Assembly (NCBI RefSeq): GCF_003710085.1
Contig: NZ_CP033324.1
Coordinates: forward strand, 1,612,001 to 1,676,000
DNA length: 64,000 bases
Reading direction: 5' to 3'
Origin: Nocardioides pantholopis
GTDB taxonomy: Bacteria > Actinomycetota > Actinomycetes > Propionibacteriales > Nocardioidaceae
Positions within the stretch are counted from its first letter, which is position 1; the number at the start of each line of letters is the position of its first letter. This document shows positions 16,709 to 26,205 of the stretch, one piece after another. The notes beneath the pieces were generated by a model. It was given only the letters and a program-made list of their open reading frames with translations, made no database searches and was not told the origin of the DNA. The position numbers were made by a program, and so were the translations under genes.

Positions 16709-17137
16709 ATGTTCTTCATGGGCACGTACACGCCGCGGCTCGATGACAAGGGCCGGCTCTTCCTCCCGGCGAAGTTCAGGGATCGACTCGCGGAGGGGCT
16801 CGTGGTGACGCAGGGACAGGAGAACTGCCTGGTCGTGTGGCCCACGGACGTCTTCATGGAGGAGGCCCAGCGGGCCCGGGCCACGCCGATGACCGTCAAG
16901 AGCGCCCGGGAGTACGCCCGGATCCTCTTCGCCGGCGCCGACGAGGGCTCGCTGGACAAGCAGGGCCGCATCGGCATCCCCGCCCCGCTGCGGGACTACG
17001 CCGGGCTCGACAAGGACGTCGTCGTGATCGGCGTGATGGACCGGATCGAGATCTGGGACCCGGCCCGCTGGCGGGAGTACTCCACCGGTGCCCAGGTCAA
17101 GTTCGCCGAGCTCGACGAGGAACCCAGCAGCAACTAG
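16709..17137 (+). CDS. mraZ: MraZ transcriptional regulator
   Basis: 142 residues, two SpoVT/AbrB-like halves each with the DKGR-type motif: [15 protein letters not shown] (about 11-25) and [17 protein letters not shown] (about 82-98). MraZ forms ring-shaped multimers and binds direct repeats upstream of its own gene; matching repeats are present here. GGAGG at 16698-16702 precedes ATG 16709. First gene of the dcw cluster. Confidence 0.96.
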   Translation: MFFMGTYTPRLDDKGRLFLPAKFRDRLAEGLVVTQGQENCLVVWPTDVFMEEAQRARATPMTVKSAREYARILFAGADEGSLDKQGRIGIPAPLRDYAGLDKDVVVIGVMDRIEIWDPARWREYSTGAQVKFAELDEEPSSN

Positions 17138-17337
17138 TCACCAGCACCACGGACCCGCAGGACGAGGTCTCGAGCCCGCTCCCCGCCCCCTGGGACAACT
17201 TCCCCGGTTCCAGGCGGCACTTCCCCGGGAGCGGGCAGGGACCTGGACCTGCGGATCCGGCCCAGCACCAGCACGAGCACCAGAGTCCGGATCAGGTCAC
17301 GCAGCAGCACATGAGTCACATGAGTGGGGTCGAGCAG

Positions 17338-17520
17338 ATGAGCAGCACACCGGTGACAGCAGCGGACGTCGGTCGCGTCCGCGATGTCCCGGGCGCGCCC
17401 GCGACGACACCCCGGGTCCGCCAGCAGGCCCGCGAGCGGCTCGCGCTGATGGCGTTCTCGGCTGCGACCTCGGGGCTCCTGGCCCTCGTCCTCCTCGCGC
17501 TGTTCCGGCTCGGAAGCTGA
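17338..17520 (+). CDS. small tail-anchored membrane protein, uncertain
   Basis: About 60 residues ending in one hydrophobic helix ([22 protein letters not shown]) with a basic stretch before it, so a cytoplasmic N-terminus and a C-terminal anchor are predicted. It ends 8 bases before rsmH, which favours a real, coupled gene. Starts at 17311, 17320 or 17338 are all possible; 17338 is nearest a purine-rich GGGG site. I do not recognise it; mraZ and rsmH are usually adjacent. Confidence 0.45.
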   Translation: MSSTPVTAADVGRVRDVPGAPATTPRVRQQARERLALMAFSAATSGLLALVLLALFRLGS

Positions 17521-17528
17521 CCGGCGCG

Positions 17529-18494
17529 ATGGCCAACCCCCGCCACGTCCCCGTCCTGCTCGACCGGGTCGTCGCGCTGCTGGCGCCCGCCCTCGACCAC
17601 GACGGCGCCGTGCTCGTCGACTGCACCCTCGGGCTCGGCGGCCACTCCGAGGCGGTCCTGGAGCGCCTCGGCCGGGCGCGCGTGGTCGGCGTCGACCGCG
17701 ACCCGGCGGCCCTCGAGCTCGCGGGCGCCCGCCTCGCGGCGTACGGCGACCGGTTCACCGGCGTCCAGGCCGTCTACGACGAGCTGCCCGACGTGCTCGC
17801 GGAGCTGGGCCTGGACCGCGTCGACGCGGTGCTCTTCGACCTGGGCGTGTCCTCGATGCAGCTCGACGTGCGCGAGCGCGGCTTCGCGTACGCCGAGGAC
17901 GCGCCGCTGGACATGCGGATGGGGAGCACCGGGCTGACCGCGGCCGAGGTCCTCAACACCTACTCCCACGCCGAGCTGACCCGGGTGCTGCGCGACTACG
18001 GCGAGGAGAAGTTCGCCAAGAAGATCGCCGGCGCGGTGGTCCGCGAGCGGGAGAAGGAGCCGTTCACGAGCTCCGCCCGCCTCGTCGAGCTGCTCTACGC
18101 CGAGATCCCCGCGCCCGCCCGTCGTACCGGCGGCCATCCGGCGAAGCGCACCTTCCAGGCGCTGCGCATGGAGGTCAACGACGAGCTCGCCGTGCTGCGG
18201 CGCGCGCTCCCGGCGGCGCTGGACGCGGTCGGCGTCGGCGGGCGCGTGGTGGTCGAGGCGTACCACTCGCTGGAGGACCGGCTGGTCAAGCAGGCATTCA
18301 CCGCCGTCACCCGCAGCGAGGTGCCGCCGGACCTGCCATTCGTCCCGGCCGGCAGCGAGCCGCCCTTCAAGACGGTCACCCGCGGCGCCGAGAAGGCCAA
18401 CGCCGAGGAGATCGCCCAGAACCCCCGCGCCGCCTCCGTGCGGCTGCGGGCCGTCGAACGAGTCCACCTGCCTTCCACCGGAGCGGCGTCATGA
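17529..18494 (+). CDS. rsmH: 16S rRNA (cytosine-1402-N4) methyltransferase
   Basis: 321 residues. SAM-binding motif [15 protein letters not shown], then [11 protein letters not shown] and LDMRM, the RsmH signatures; [12 protein letters not shown] and [13 protein letters not shown] follow. Methylates N4 of C1402 in the P site of 16S rRNA. ATG at 17529. Stop overlaps the ftsL start by four bases. Confidence 0.96.
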   Translation: MANPRHVPVLLDRVVALLAPALDHDGAVLVDCTLGLGGHSEAVLERLGRARVVGVDRDPAALELAGARLAAYGDRFTGVQAVYDELPDVLAELGLDRVDAVLFDLGVSSMQLDVRERGFAYAEDAPLDMRMGSTGLTAAEVLNTYSHAELTRVLRDYGEEKFAKKIAGAVVREREKEPFTSSARLVELLYAEIPAPARRTGGHPAKRTFQALRMEVNDELAVLRRALPAALDAVGVGGRVVVEAYHSLEDRLVKQAFTAVTRSEVPPDLPFVPAGSEPPFKTVTRGAEKANAEEIAQNPRAASVRLRAVERVHLPSTGAAS

Positions 18495-19153
18495 GCAGTC
18501 CCGCAGTAAGCCCCACCAGCGCCGCCCGGTCCCGCGTCCCCCGGATCGCGGGGGACGCCGTCGAGCGGGCCCGGCTCACCGTCGTCCCCCGGGCCCGCGC
18601 GGCCCGGGCGGCCCGGGTTCCGTTCGTGCTGCTGGTCAGCGCCCTGCTGCTCGGGGGAGTCGTCGGCCTGCTGATGTTCAACACCTCCATGCAGCAGGCC
18701 TCCTTCACCGCGACGACGCTGCAGGAGCGCGCGGCGAACCTGCAGGCCCGCGAGCAGGAGCTCACCGCGCAGCTCGAGGAGCTGCGCAACCCGCAGCGTC
18801 TCGCGGTCGCGGCCCGCAAGCAGGGCATGCGCACCCCGCCGGCGCCCGCGTTCCTGCACGCCGACGGCACGGTCTCGGGCAACCCCGCGCCGGCCGCGGC
18901 GCAGGACGGCGAGCGGGTCAACCCCCGCCCCCAGGGCCTGCCCGCCGCGCTCGACCCGCCGGCCCGGGTGGTCGTGGTCCCGGCACCCGCCCAGCCCGAC
19001 CTGCCCTCCACCGACGCCGGGGCGACCGGCCCGGGCGCCGCCGCGGATTCCTCGGCCGACACCGGCGCGGGCGCCGCCGCGGGGACCGCCGCGGAGGGTA
19101 GGAATGGGGGCCGGGACACCGCGGCCCGGCAAGCCCGCCGCAGCCAGCGCTGA
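18491..19153 (+). CDS. ftsL: FtsL-like divisome protein
   Basis: 220 residues. Cytoplasmic basic N-terminus (about 1-45), one membrane helix ([21 protein letters not shown], split here by family habit at 44-64), then a short coiled coil rich in Gln and Leu ([18 protein letters not shown]) with the [14 protein letters not shown] motif typical of actinobacterial FtsL. The Ala/Pro-rich tail beyond residue ~115 is long for the family and of low complexity. Expected to bridge FtsQ and FtsI/FtsW in the division complex. ATGA overlap with rsmH. Confidence 0.82.
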   Translation: MSSPAVSPTSAARSRVPRIAGDAVERARLTVVPRARAARAARVPFVLLVSALLLGGVVGLLMFNTSMQQASFTATTLQERAANLQAREQELTAQLEELRNPQRLAVAARKQGMRTPPAPAFLHADGTVSGNPAPAAAQDGERVNPRPQGLPAALDPPARVVVVPAPAQPDLPSTDAGATGPGAAADSSADTGAGAAAGTAAEGRNGGRDTAARQARRSQR

Positions 19154-19215
19154 CCCGGAGCCAGCCGAACCCAGCAGTCCCAGCCAGACCCAGTCGACCC
19201 TCCCGGAGCTCCACC

Positions 19216-21009
19216 GTGCCGCGTACCCCGCGAACCCCGCCGCCGCGTCCCCGCGGCAGCCTGCGCGGCTCGCCGCACCTGCGGCTGCGGATCGGGTTCG
19301 TGCTGATCGCGATGGTGCTCTCGCTCTTCGGGGCCCGGCTGGTGCAGCTGCAGGGCTTCGACCCCAAGTCGTACGCCGCGATGGCGGCCGCCGAGGGCCT
19401 GCGCGAGGTCGTCCTCCCGGCCGAGCGCGGCGACATCCTCGACCGCAACGGCGACCCGCTCGCGGAGTCGGTCGAGGGGTCGATGGTGATCGCCGACCCG
19501 CAGCTCACCCGCGACGACGCGCCGGAGCTGGCCACGCTGCTGGCCACCGAGCTCGGCGTCGACTACTTCACGGTGCTGGAGCGGCTGCGCGAGCAGGGCA
19601 GCCGCTACGAGTACGTCGCCCGGCAGGTGCCGGCCACCCGCGCGGCCGCCGCGGTCGACAAGGCTCGGGAGGAGGGCTTCGACGGGCTGATCGTGCGCCG
19701 CGACCCGGTGCGGTCCTATCCCGCCGGCGACGTCGCCGCGAACCTCGTGGGCTTCCTCGGGACCCCGGACCCCGAGAAGGGCGACCAGCCGCTGGCCGGC
19801 CTCGAGCTCGCCTTCGACCAGCAGCTGGCCGGCAAGGACGGCTCGGCGCGCTACGAGGTCGGCGCCGGCAACCGGCTGCCGCTCGGCGAGAGCGCGACGG
19901 TCGACGCCGTCGACGGCAGCGACCTGCGCACCACCATCGACCGCGACCTGCAGTGGTACACCCAGCGGGTGCTGCGCCAGACCGTCGAGGACTCCGGTGC
20001 CGAGTCCGGCTTCGTCGTGATCATGGACCGGCGCACCGGCGAGCTGCTGGCGGTGGCCGACGACCCCACCTTCGACGCGAACAAGCCCGCGGAGGCGCCG
20101 AAGGCGGACCGGATCTCCCGTGCCCTCAGTGACGTCTACGAGCCCGGGTCGGTGCAGAAGGTGCTCACGATGGGCGGGCTCCTCGACGCCGGCAAGGTCA
20201 CACCGCGCACCAAGATCACGGTCCCGCCGCGACTGGAGCGCCAGGACCGGCCGATCGGCGACTGGTTCGACCACGAGACGATCCGGCTCACCCTCACCGG
20301 TGTGCTCGCGAAGTCCTCCAACATCGGCACCGTCCTCGCCGCCGACAAGTACGACGACGGCGAGCTGCGCGGCTACCTGGAGGGCTTCGGCCTGGGCCGG
20401 CGCACCGGCATCGGCGTGCTCGGCGAGACCTCCGGCATCCTGCCCACGGAGTCGCTGTGGACCAGCCAGGCCCAGGACCGGATCGCCTTCGGCCAGTCCC
20501 TGTCGGTCAACGCCGTGCAGATGGCGGCGGCGGTCAACACGATCGCCAACGGCGGGGTCCGGGTCGATCCCAGCCTGGTTCAGGGCAGCGCCACGACCAA
20601 CGACGGCGACCGGGTCGGTACCGAGCACACCACGACGCGCCGGGTGATCAGCGAGCGCGCCGCCGAGCAGACCGCCCGGATGATGGAGCGCGTGGTCGAC
20701 CCCGAGGCCGGCGTCGCGCCGCAGGCCGCCGTACCTGGCTACCGGGTAGCCGGCAAGACCGGCACCGCCCAGCGGGTGGGCGAGGAGTGCGGCTGCTACG
20801 ACGGCAGCTTCACCGTCTCCTTCGCCGGGTTCGCCCCGGCCGACGACCCCCGGTTCACGATCTACGTGGTGGTCCAGGACCCGCGCAACGGCGGCGGCGG
20901 TGGCTCGGTGACGGGCCCGGCGTTCGCCAAGCTGATGAGCTACACGCTGCGGCGCTACGGCGTGCCGCCGACCGGCACCGAGCCCTCCACCCTCCCCGTG
21001 GAGTGGTGA
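19216..21009 (+). CDS. ftsI: penicillin-binding protein 2/FtsI-type transpeptidase
   Basis: 597 residues. N-terminal membrane anchor (about 25-45), dimerisation domain with RGDILDRNG, then a transpeptidase domain with catalytic Ser in PGSVQKVLT, SSN (KSSNIGT) and KTGT (AGKTGTAQ). Cross-links septal peptidoglycan together with FtsW. SVQK rather than STFK is normal for actinobacteria (M. tuberculosis PbpB is similar). GTG 19216 has GGAG eight bases upstream. Confidence 0.93.
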   Translation: MPRTPRTPPPRPRGSLRGSPHLRLRIGFVLIAMVLSLFGARLVQLQGFDPKSYAAMAAAEGLREVVLPAERGDILDRNGDPLAESVEGSMVIADPQLTRDDAPELATLLATELGVDYFTVLERLREQGSRYEYVARQVPATRAAAAVDKAREEGFDGLIVRRDPVRSYPAGDVAANLVGFLGTPDPEKGDQPLAGLELAFDQQLAGKDGSARYEVGAGNRLPLGESATVDAVDGSDLRTTIDRDLQWYTQRVLRQTVEDSGAESGFVVIMDRRTGELLAVADDPTFDANKPAEAPKADRISRALSDVYEPGSVQKVLTMGGLLDAGKVTPRTKITVPPRLERQDRPIGDWFDHETIRLTLTGVLAKSSNIGTVLAADKYDDGELRGYLEGFGLGRRTGIGVLGETSGILPTESLWTSQAQDRIAFGQSLSVNAVQMAAAVNTIANGGVRVDPSLVQGSATTNDGDRVGTEHTTTRRVISERAAEQTARMMERVVDPEAGVAPQAAVPGYRVAGKTGTAQRVGEECGCYDGSFTVSFAGFAPADDPRFTIYVVVQDPRNGGGGGSVTGPAFAKLMSYTLRRYGVPPTGTEPSTLPVEW

Positions 21010-21034
21010 GGTCGGAGCCGGGCCCGGCCGACGG

Positions 21035-21067
21035 TAATCTCACCCGGTGACCGAGGTGACCCCCTGA
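21035..21067 (+). promoter_or_regulatory. leaderless promoter with six-codon open frame upstream of murE
   Basis: TAATCT (21035-21040) is followed six bases later by GTG 21047, the spacing of the leaderless starts in this window. The frame GTG-ACC-GAG-GTG-ACC-CCC stops at TGA 21065. One extra C in the five-C run would join it to the murE frame. Confidence 0.5.
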
Positions 21068-21096
21068 CCCGGCCGCTGCGGCCCCGGCCGGTCCCG

Positions 21097-22572
21097 TTGA
21101 CCGAGCTGGCCGCGTGGACCGCCCACGCCGATCCCACGACCAGCACCCGCGGCGACCTCGCGGACGTCGTGGTGACCGGCGTCTCGCTCAGCTCCCAGCG
21201 GGTCGGCCCCGGCGACCTGTACGCCGCGCTGCCCGGCGCCCGCGCCCACGGCGCGGACTTCGCCCCGGCGGCCCTCGCGGCCGGTGCGGTGGCGGTGCTG
21301 ACCGACCCCGACGGCGCTGCGCGGGTCCCGGACGGCGTCCCCGTGCTGGTCGTGGAGCGGCCGCGGGCGCTGCTGGGCCGGCTGGCCGCCCACGTGTACG
21401 GCGAGCCCGCGGCGGCGCTGCGGATGATCGGCGTGACCGGCACCCAGGGCAAGACCACGACCACCCGGCTCGCCGAGAGCGGCCTCCAGGGCTCCGGGGT
21501 CCGGGCCGCGGTGGTCGGCACCGTCGGCACCCGGGTCGACGGTGCGGACATCCGCACCACGCTGACCACCCCGGAGGCGCCCGACCTGCACGGGCTGTTC
21601 GCGCTGATGCGCGAGCGCGGCGTGACCGCCTGCGCGATGGAGGTCTCCAGCCACGCGCTGGTGATGGGCCGGGTCGACGGGGTCGTCTTCGACGTGGCGG
21701 TCTTCCTCAACCTCGGCCGCGACCACCTCGACTTCCACGGCGACGTGGAGGATTACTACCGCGCCAAGGCCTCGCTGTTCACCCCCGAGCGGGCCCGCCG
21801 GGCGCTGGTCAACGTCGACGACGAGCACGGGCGCCGGCTGGCCGGCGAGGCCCCGGTGCCGGTGCGGACGTTCTCGGCGGCCGGCGCGGAGGCGGACTGG
21901 CGGGCGCTGGACGTGGTGCTCGAGCCCGGCGGCTCCCGGTTCACGGTCGCCGGCCCCGACGGGCTGCGCCTGCCCGCCGGCGTGCCGCTGCCCGGCGACT
22001 TCAACGTGGCCAACGCGCTCGCGGCGATCGCGGCCTGCGCGGAGGCCGGGCTGGACCCGGCGCCGATCGCCGCGGCGATGGCCGCCGGCGCCGGCGTACC
22101 GGGCCGCCTGGAGCGGGTCAGCGCCGGTCAGGACTTCGAGGTCGTCGTCGACTACGCCCACAAGCCCGACGCCGTCGAGGCGACGCTGCGCACGCTGCGC
22201 CCGCTCACCGACGGCCGGCTGGTCGTCGTGCTCGGCGCCGGCGGCGACCGCGACCGCGGCAAGCGCCCGGTGATGGGGGAGATCGCCGCCCGGCTCGCCG
22301 ACGTGCTGGTCGTGACCGACGACAACCCGCGCAGCGAGGACCCCGCCGAGATCCGCGCGGCCGTGCTGGCCGGGACCCGCGGGGGAGCGGCCGAGGTCCA
22401 CGAGGTCGGCGACCGCCGCGCGGCCATCCGGGAGGCGCTGCGGCTGGCCGGCCCGGGCGACATCGTGCTGGTCGCAGGGAAGGGCCACGAGACCGGCCAG
22501 GAGATCGACGGCGTCGTGCACCCCTTCGACGACCGGGTCGTGGTGCGCGAGCTGCTCGGGGAGCTGGTGTGA
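21097..22572 (+). CDS. murE: UDP-MurNAc-tripeptide synthetase (meso/LL-DAP adding type)
   Basis: Adds diaminopimelate to UDP-MurNAc-L-Ala-D-Glu. 491 residues from TTG 21097. ATP loop [22 protein letters not shown], the carbamylated Lys in [20 protein letters not shown], and DNPRSEDP, the motif of DAP-type enzymes. The N-terminus is a problem: homologues carry a few residues before the PLTEL segment, and the in-frame upstream stretch (LTRPLRPRPVP) has no ATG/GTG/TTG, only CTG. A leaderless GTG at 21047 is in the -1 frame. Start therefore uncertain. Confidence 0.9.
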   Translation: MTELAAWTAHADPTTSTRGDLADVVVTGVSLSSQRVGPGDLYAALPGARAHGADFAPAALAAGAVAVLTDPDGAARVPDGVPVLVVERPRALLGRLAAHVYGEPAAALRMIGVTGTQGKTTTTRLAESGLQGSGVRAAVVGTVGTRVDGADIRTTLTTPEAPDLHGLFALMRERGVTACAMEVSSHALVMGRVDGVVFDVAVFLNLGRDHLDFHGDVEDYYRAKASLFTPERARRALVNVDDEHGRRLAGEAPVPVRTFSAAGAEADWRALDVVLEPGGSRFTVAGPDGLRLPAGVPLPGDFNVANALAAIAACAEAGLDPAPIAAAMAAGAGVPGRLERVSAGQDFEVVVDYAHKPDAVEATLRTLRPLTDGRLVVVLGAGGDRDRGKRPVMGEIAARLADVLVVTDDNPRSEDPAEIRAAVLAGTRGGAAEVHEVGDRRAAIREALRLAGPGDIVLVAGKGHETGQEIDGVVHPFDDRVVVRELLGELV

Positions 22573-22696
22573 GGAGAAGTACGCCCCCGGCGGGGCGCGC
22601 AGGAGGGACCGGCCCCGGTGCGGAAGAATGCCGGGCCGACGGGTACGGCGCGCGAACGGGCCGCCGGCATGGGAAACGGCGCGACGAGGGGCAGCG

Positions 22697-23773
22697 ATGA
22701 GAGCGATCCTGATCGGCGGGGGACTGGCCCTGCTGATCTCGCTGCTCGGCACGAAGGTGGCGATCCGGCAGTTCACCCGCTGGGGCTACGGGCAGGAGAT
22801 CCGCGACGACGGGCCGACCAGCCACCACACCAAGCGGGGCACGCCCACGATGGGCGGCGTCGTCATCATCCTGGCTGCCGTCATCGGCTACTTCACCGCG
22901 AAGCTGCTGACCCGGGACGTGCCCTCGGCGTCCGCGCTGCTGCTGCTGTTCCTGTTCGTGGGCATGGGCCTGGTCGGCTTCCTCGACGACTTCATCAAGA
23001 TCTACAAGCAGCGCAGCCTGGGCCTGCGCAGCAAGGCCAAGATCGTCGGCCAGACCGTGATCGCGATCGTCTTCGGCGTGCTGGCGCTCTCGCCGTTCCT
23101 CGAGGACGACCGGGGCGAGACCCCGGCCTCGCGGCACATCTCGTTCATCCGCGACTTCGACAGCTGGACGCTGCCGGTGATCGTGGTGCTCGCCCTGATC
23201 TGGGTCATCGTCACCGCCACCAGCAACGCCGTGAACCTCACCGACGGGCTCGACGGGCTCGCCGCCGGCGCGGCCACGATGGTCTTCGGCGCCTACACCC
23301 TGGTCAACATCTGGCAGAACAACCAGTGGTGCGGCCAGTCCGACATCACCTACGGCAAGTGCTATGAGGTCCGCGACCCGCTGGACCTCGCCGTGATCGC
23401 CGCGGCGATCACCGGCGCCTGCTTCGGCTTCCTGTGGTGGAACGCCTCGCCGGCCCAGATCTTCATGGGCGACACCGGCTCGCTGGCCCTGGGCAGCGCG
23501 CTGGCCGGGTTCGCGATCCTGACCCGCACCGAGGTGCTGCTGGTCATCCTCGGCGGCCTGTTCGTCGTGGAGACCGTGTCGGTGATGATGCAGGTCGGGT
23601 TCTTCCGGATCACCAAGGGCCGACGGATCTTCCGGATGGCTCCGGTCCACCACCACTTCGAGATGCTCGGCTGGGAGCAGGTCACTGTCGTGATCCGGTT
23701 CTGGATCATCGCCGGCCTGTGCGTGGCCACCGGGCTGGGGATCTTCTACGCCGAATGGGTGGCCGGCACCTGA
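22697..23773 (+). CDS. mraY: phospho-MurNAc-pentapeptide transferase
   Basis: Makes lipid I from UDP-MurNAc-pentapeptide and undecaprenyl phosphate. 358 residues, about ten membrane helices. Signature residues present: the GTPTMGG loop, FLDDFIK (Asp pair), [21 protein letters not shown] and [11 protein letters not shown] 22697. It follows murE after a 124-base gap where murF would normally lie. Confidence 0.96.
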   Translation: MRAILIGGGLALLISLLGTKVAIRQFTRWGYGQEIRDDGPTSHHTKRGTPTMGGVVIILAAVIGYFTAKLLTRDVPSASALLLLFLFVGMGLVGFLDDFIKIYKQRSLGLRSKAKIVGQTVIAIVFGVLALSPFLEDDRGETPASRHISFIRDFDSWTLPVIVVLALIWVIVTATSNAVNLTDGLDGLAAGAATMVFGAYTLVNIWQNNQWCGQSDITYGKCYEVRDPLDLAVIAAAITGACFGFLWWNASPAQIFMGDTGSLALGSALAGFAILTRTEVLLVILGGLFVVETVSVMMQVGFFRITKGRRIFRMAPVHHHFEMLGWEQVTVVIRFWIIAGLCVATGLGIFYAEWVAGT

Positions 23774-23792
23774 TGGCCGGCCGACGCAGGGG

Positions 23793-24833
23793 ATGAGCGG
23801 GACCGTGGACGTCGACTCGCTGGGGCGCCAGGACAGCTGGTCCGGGGTGCGTGCGGTCGTGCTCGGCTTCGGTGCCGCGGGCTTCGCGGCGGCCGACAAC
23901 CTGCTGCACCTGGGCGCCGAGGTCCTCGCGCTGGACCCCGATGCCGGCGATGCCGGCCGCGCGGAGCGGGCCGAGCTGCTGGAGGTCCTCGGCGCGACCG
24001 TGCGCCTGGGCGTGGAGCCGCGGCTCCCGGGCGGGCCCGTCGACGTGGTCGTCGTCTCGCCCGAGTGGCCGGACGACTCGCCGCTGCCCGAGGAGGCCCG
24101 CGGGCGCGGCGTACCGCTGTGGGGCGAGGTCGACCTGGCCTGGCGGCTGCGGGATCCGGCCCACCCGGCGCCCTGGCTGTGCGCCGCCGGCGAGCCCGGC
24201 GGGCCGGCCGACCCGGCCCGCACCGCCCGCGTGCTCGACCAGGTCCTGCGCGCGGCCGGGCTGCGCAGCGCCCGAGCCGGTCACGGTGGCCTGCCGCTGG
24301 TCGAGGCAGTCATGGACCCCGAGTCGTACGACGTGCTGGCGGTCGCGCTGAGCCCCGCCCAGTTGCGCCGGGCCGGCGGCCTGGCCGCCGAGTCCGCGGT
24401 CGTCCTGGACGTGCCTGCCGACCCGGCGCAGCGCGCCGCCCTGGGCCGGGTCTACGAGCACGTGCGGCTCGCCTGCGTCTACGCCGCGGCGGTGCCGGCC
24501 ACCGAGGAGCTGGTCCGGGAGGCGGACGTCGCCGAGGGCGCCCGGGCGATCGGGATCACCCTCGGGATGCCCGGCGTGGGGATGCTGGGCCTGGTCGAGG
24601 ACCTCCTCGTCGACCGCGCGTTCATCGCCGAGCGGGCCAGCAGCGCCGCCGAGCTGGGATCGCTGGGCGACGTCCTCCCGCAGCCGCCCACCGGCGGGCA
24701 GGACCCGGACGCCGACGGCGAGGCTGACCCGGACCCGGTGCGCCACGCCCTCGCCGCCGCCGCCCTCGCGCGCGCCCACGGGGTGAGCCAGCACGCCGTC
24801 CGCGACGGGCTGCGCGCCAGCCGGGGCCGCTGA
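23793..24833 (+). CDS. MurD-like protein lacking the ATP loop and C-terminal ligase domain
   Basis: 346 residues, at the murD position between mraY and ftsW. The N-terminal UDP-binding domain looks normal (VLGFGAAGFAAADNLL, VVVSPEWPDD, LWGEVDLAWRL). In the central domain the expected GTNGKTT is replaced by an AAGEPGGPADPA stretch, AVELSSFQL reads AVALSPAQL, and the HLDWHG segment is absent. Later parts still match MurD (VYEHVRLACVYAAAVPATEELVREADV, ALAAAALARAHGVSQHAVRDGLRA), but the reading frame ends there, so the C-terminal domain of ~130 residues is missing and is not found in another frame before ftsW. Cannot be an active D-Glu ligase as read. A pseudoenzyme or binding/scaffold role is the likeliest interpretation. 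Confidence 0.85.
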   Translation: MSGTVDVDSLGRQDSWSGVRAVVLGFGAAGFAAADNLLHLGAEVLALDPDAGDAGRAERAELLEVLGATVRLGVEPRLPGGPVDVVVVSPEWPDDSPLPEEARGRGVPLWGEVDLAWRLRDPAHPAPWLCAAGEPGGPADPARTARVLDQVLRAAGLRSARAGHGGLPLVEAVMDPESYDVLAVALSPAQLRRAGGLAAESAVVLDVPADPAQRAALGRVYEHVRLACVYAAAVPATEELVREADVAEGARAIGITLGMPGVGMLGLVEDLLVDRAFIAERASSAAELGSLGDVLPQPPTGGQDPDADGEADPDPVRHALAAAALARAHGVSQHAVRDGLRASRGR

Positions 24834-24920
24834 GCCCGCAACACACCTTCGGCCAATCCGCCGTACGACGGCCCCTCCCGACGAGACTGGTACCTCGACG
24901 ACGGGCCGGGAGGGGAACGC

Positions 24921-26195
24921 GTGACGACGACCGTGAGGCCGGAGCGCACGGCCTCCTCGGGGACCCCGGACCCCGGACCGGGCCGGCCCGCGCGGCTGCG
25001 CTGGCTGGCCACCGCCCGGGACGCCCTGGACCGTCCGCTCACGGCGTACTACCTGCTGCTCGGGGCCTCGGGCCTGCTGCTGACCATCGGGCTGGTCATG
25101 GTCCTCAGCGCCTCGAGCGTCTACTCCTTCCAGACGCAGGGCGACTCCTACGCAGTCGTCAAGCGCCAGCTCCTCTGGGTCGCCGTCGGCCTCCCCGCCG
25201 CGTGGGTCGCCAGCCGGCTCCCGCTGCGGCTGATCCGCAACCTGACCTATCCGGCCCTCGGCGTCGCGCTGGTGCTGCTGCTGCTCACGGTCTTCATCGG
25301 CAAGCAGGTCAACGGCAACCAGAACTGGCTCGGCGTCGGCTCGCTCGCGATCCAGCCCTCGGAGATCGCCAAGCTGGCGATCGTGCTCTGGGCGGCCCAC
25401 GTGTTCGCGGTCAAGGAGCGCCGCCTCGGCGACCTGATGCACCTGATCGTCCCGGTCGTGCCCGGCTTCCTCGCGGCGACCGGCCTGGTGATGGCGGGTC
25501 GCGACCTCGGCACCACCCTGGTCTTCGCCACGATCCTGGTCGGCCTGCTGTTCGTGGTCGGTGCGCCCCGGCGGTTCTTCACGATCGGCATCCTCGCGAT
25601 CGGCGCCGTCGTGCTCAGCTTCGCGGCCCTGGACGCGGAGCGGATGGCCCGGCTCACGAACTTCGTGGATCCGTTCAAGGACTACCACGACACCGGCTGG
25701 CAGCCGGCCCACGGCCTCTACGCGCTCTCCAGCGGCGGCTGGTTCGGCGAGGGCATCGGCGCCAGCCAGCAGAAGTGGGGCGACCTGCCCGAGGCGCACA
25801 CCGACTTCATCTTCGCGGTGCTCGGCGAGGAGCTCGGCCTGGTCGGCACGCTCCTGGTCGTCGTGCTCTTCCTCACGATCGCCTACGCGGCGCTGCGGCT
25901 GGCCCGCGAGACCGCCGACCCGTTCGTGCGCTACGCCAGCTTCGGCATCGTTGTCTGGCTGGTCGGCCAGATGATGATCAACGTCGGGATGGTCCTGGCG
26001 CTGCTGCCGGTGATCGGCATCCCGCTGCCGCTGATCTCCTACGGCGGCTCCTCGCTGCTGCCGTCCCTGGTCGCGCTCGGCCTGCTCGTCGGCTTCGCCC
26101 GGCGCGAGCCCGGGGCGGCCCGGGCGCTGGCCCAGCGCAAGCGGTCCCGGTCGGCGGGCCTGTCCGCCGGTCGGTCCGGTTCGACGAATCCCTAG
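24921..26195 (+). CDS. ftsW: SEDS-family glycosyltransferase FtsW
   Basis: 424 residues, about ten membrane helices, a cytoplasmic N-terminal tail of ~40 residues and a basic C-terminal tail. Polymerises lipid II at the septum with FtsI. Family motifs: WLGVGSLAIQPSEIAKLAIVLWAA (catalytic-region landmarks), AHTDFIFAVLGEELGLVG, and PLPLISYGGSSLL. GTG 24921 follows GGGAGGGGAA. Confidence 0.95.
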   Translation: MTTTVRPERTASSGTPDPGPGRPARLRWLATARDALDRPLTAYYLLLGASGLLLTIGLVMVLSASSVYSFQTQGDSYAVVKRQLLWVAVGLPAAWVASRLPLRLIRNLTYPALGVALVLLLLTVFIGKQVNGNQNWLGVGSLAIQPSEIAKLAIVLWAAHVFAVKERRLGDLMHLIVPVVPGFLAATGLVMAGRDLGTTLVFATILVGLLFVVGAPRRFFTIGILAIGAVVLSFAALDAERMARLTNFVDPFKDYHDTGWQPAHGLYALSSGGWFGEGIGASQQKWGDLPEAHTDFIFAVLGEELGLVGTLLVVVLFLTIAYAALRLARETADPFVRYASFGIVVWLVGQMMINVGMVLALLPVIGIPLPLISYGGSSLLPSLVALGLLVGFARREPGAARALAQRKRSRSAGLSAGRSGSTNP

Positions 26196-26198
26196 AGT
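26193..26198 (+). promoter_or_regulatory. -10 element of murG, formed over the ftsW stop codon
   Basis: TAGAGT, whose first three bases are the ftsW stop, ends seven bases before the murG ATG. Spacing fits an internal leaderless promoter. Confidence 0.4.
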
Positions 26199-26205
26199 TG
26201 GTCCG

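Noticed and set aside
20140..20170. Defective FtsI active site (SVQK in place of STFK)
   Set aside because: Actinobacterial PBP homologues use SVxK; the SSN and KTGT motifs are intact.
23793..24920. Frameshifted but otherwise complete murD
   Set aside because: Other frames were read for the missing P-loop and C-terminal domain; none carry them, and only 87 bases remain before ftsW.
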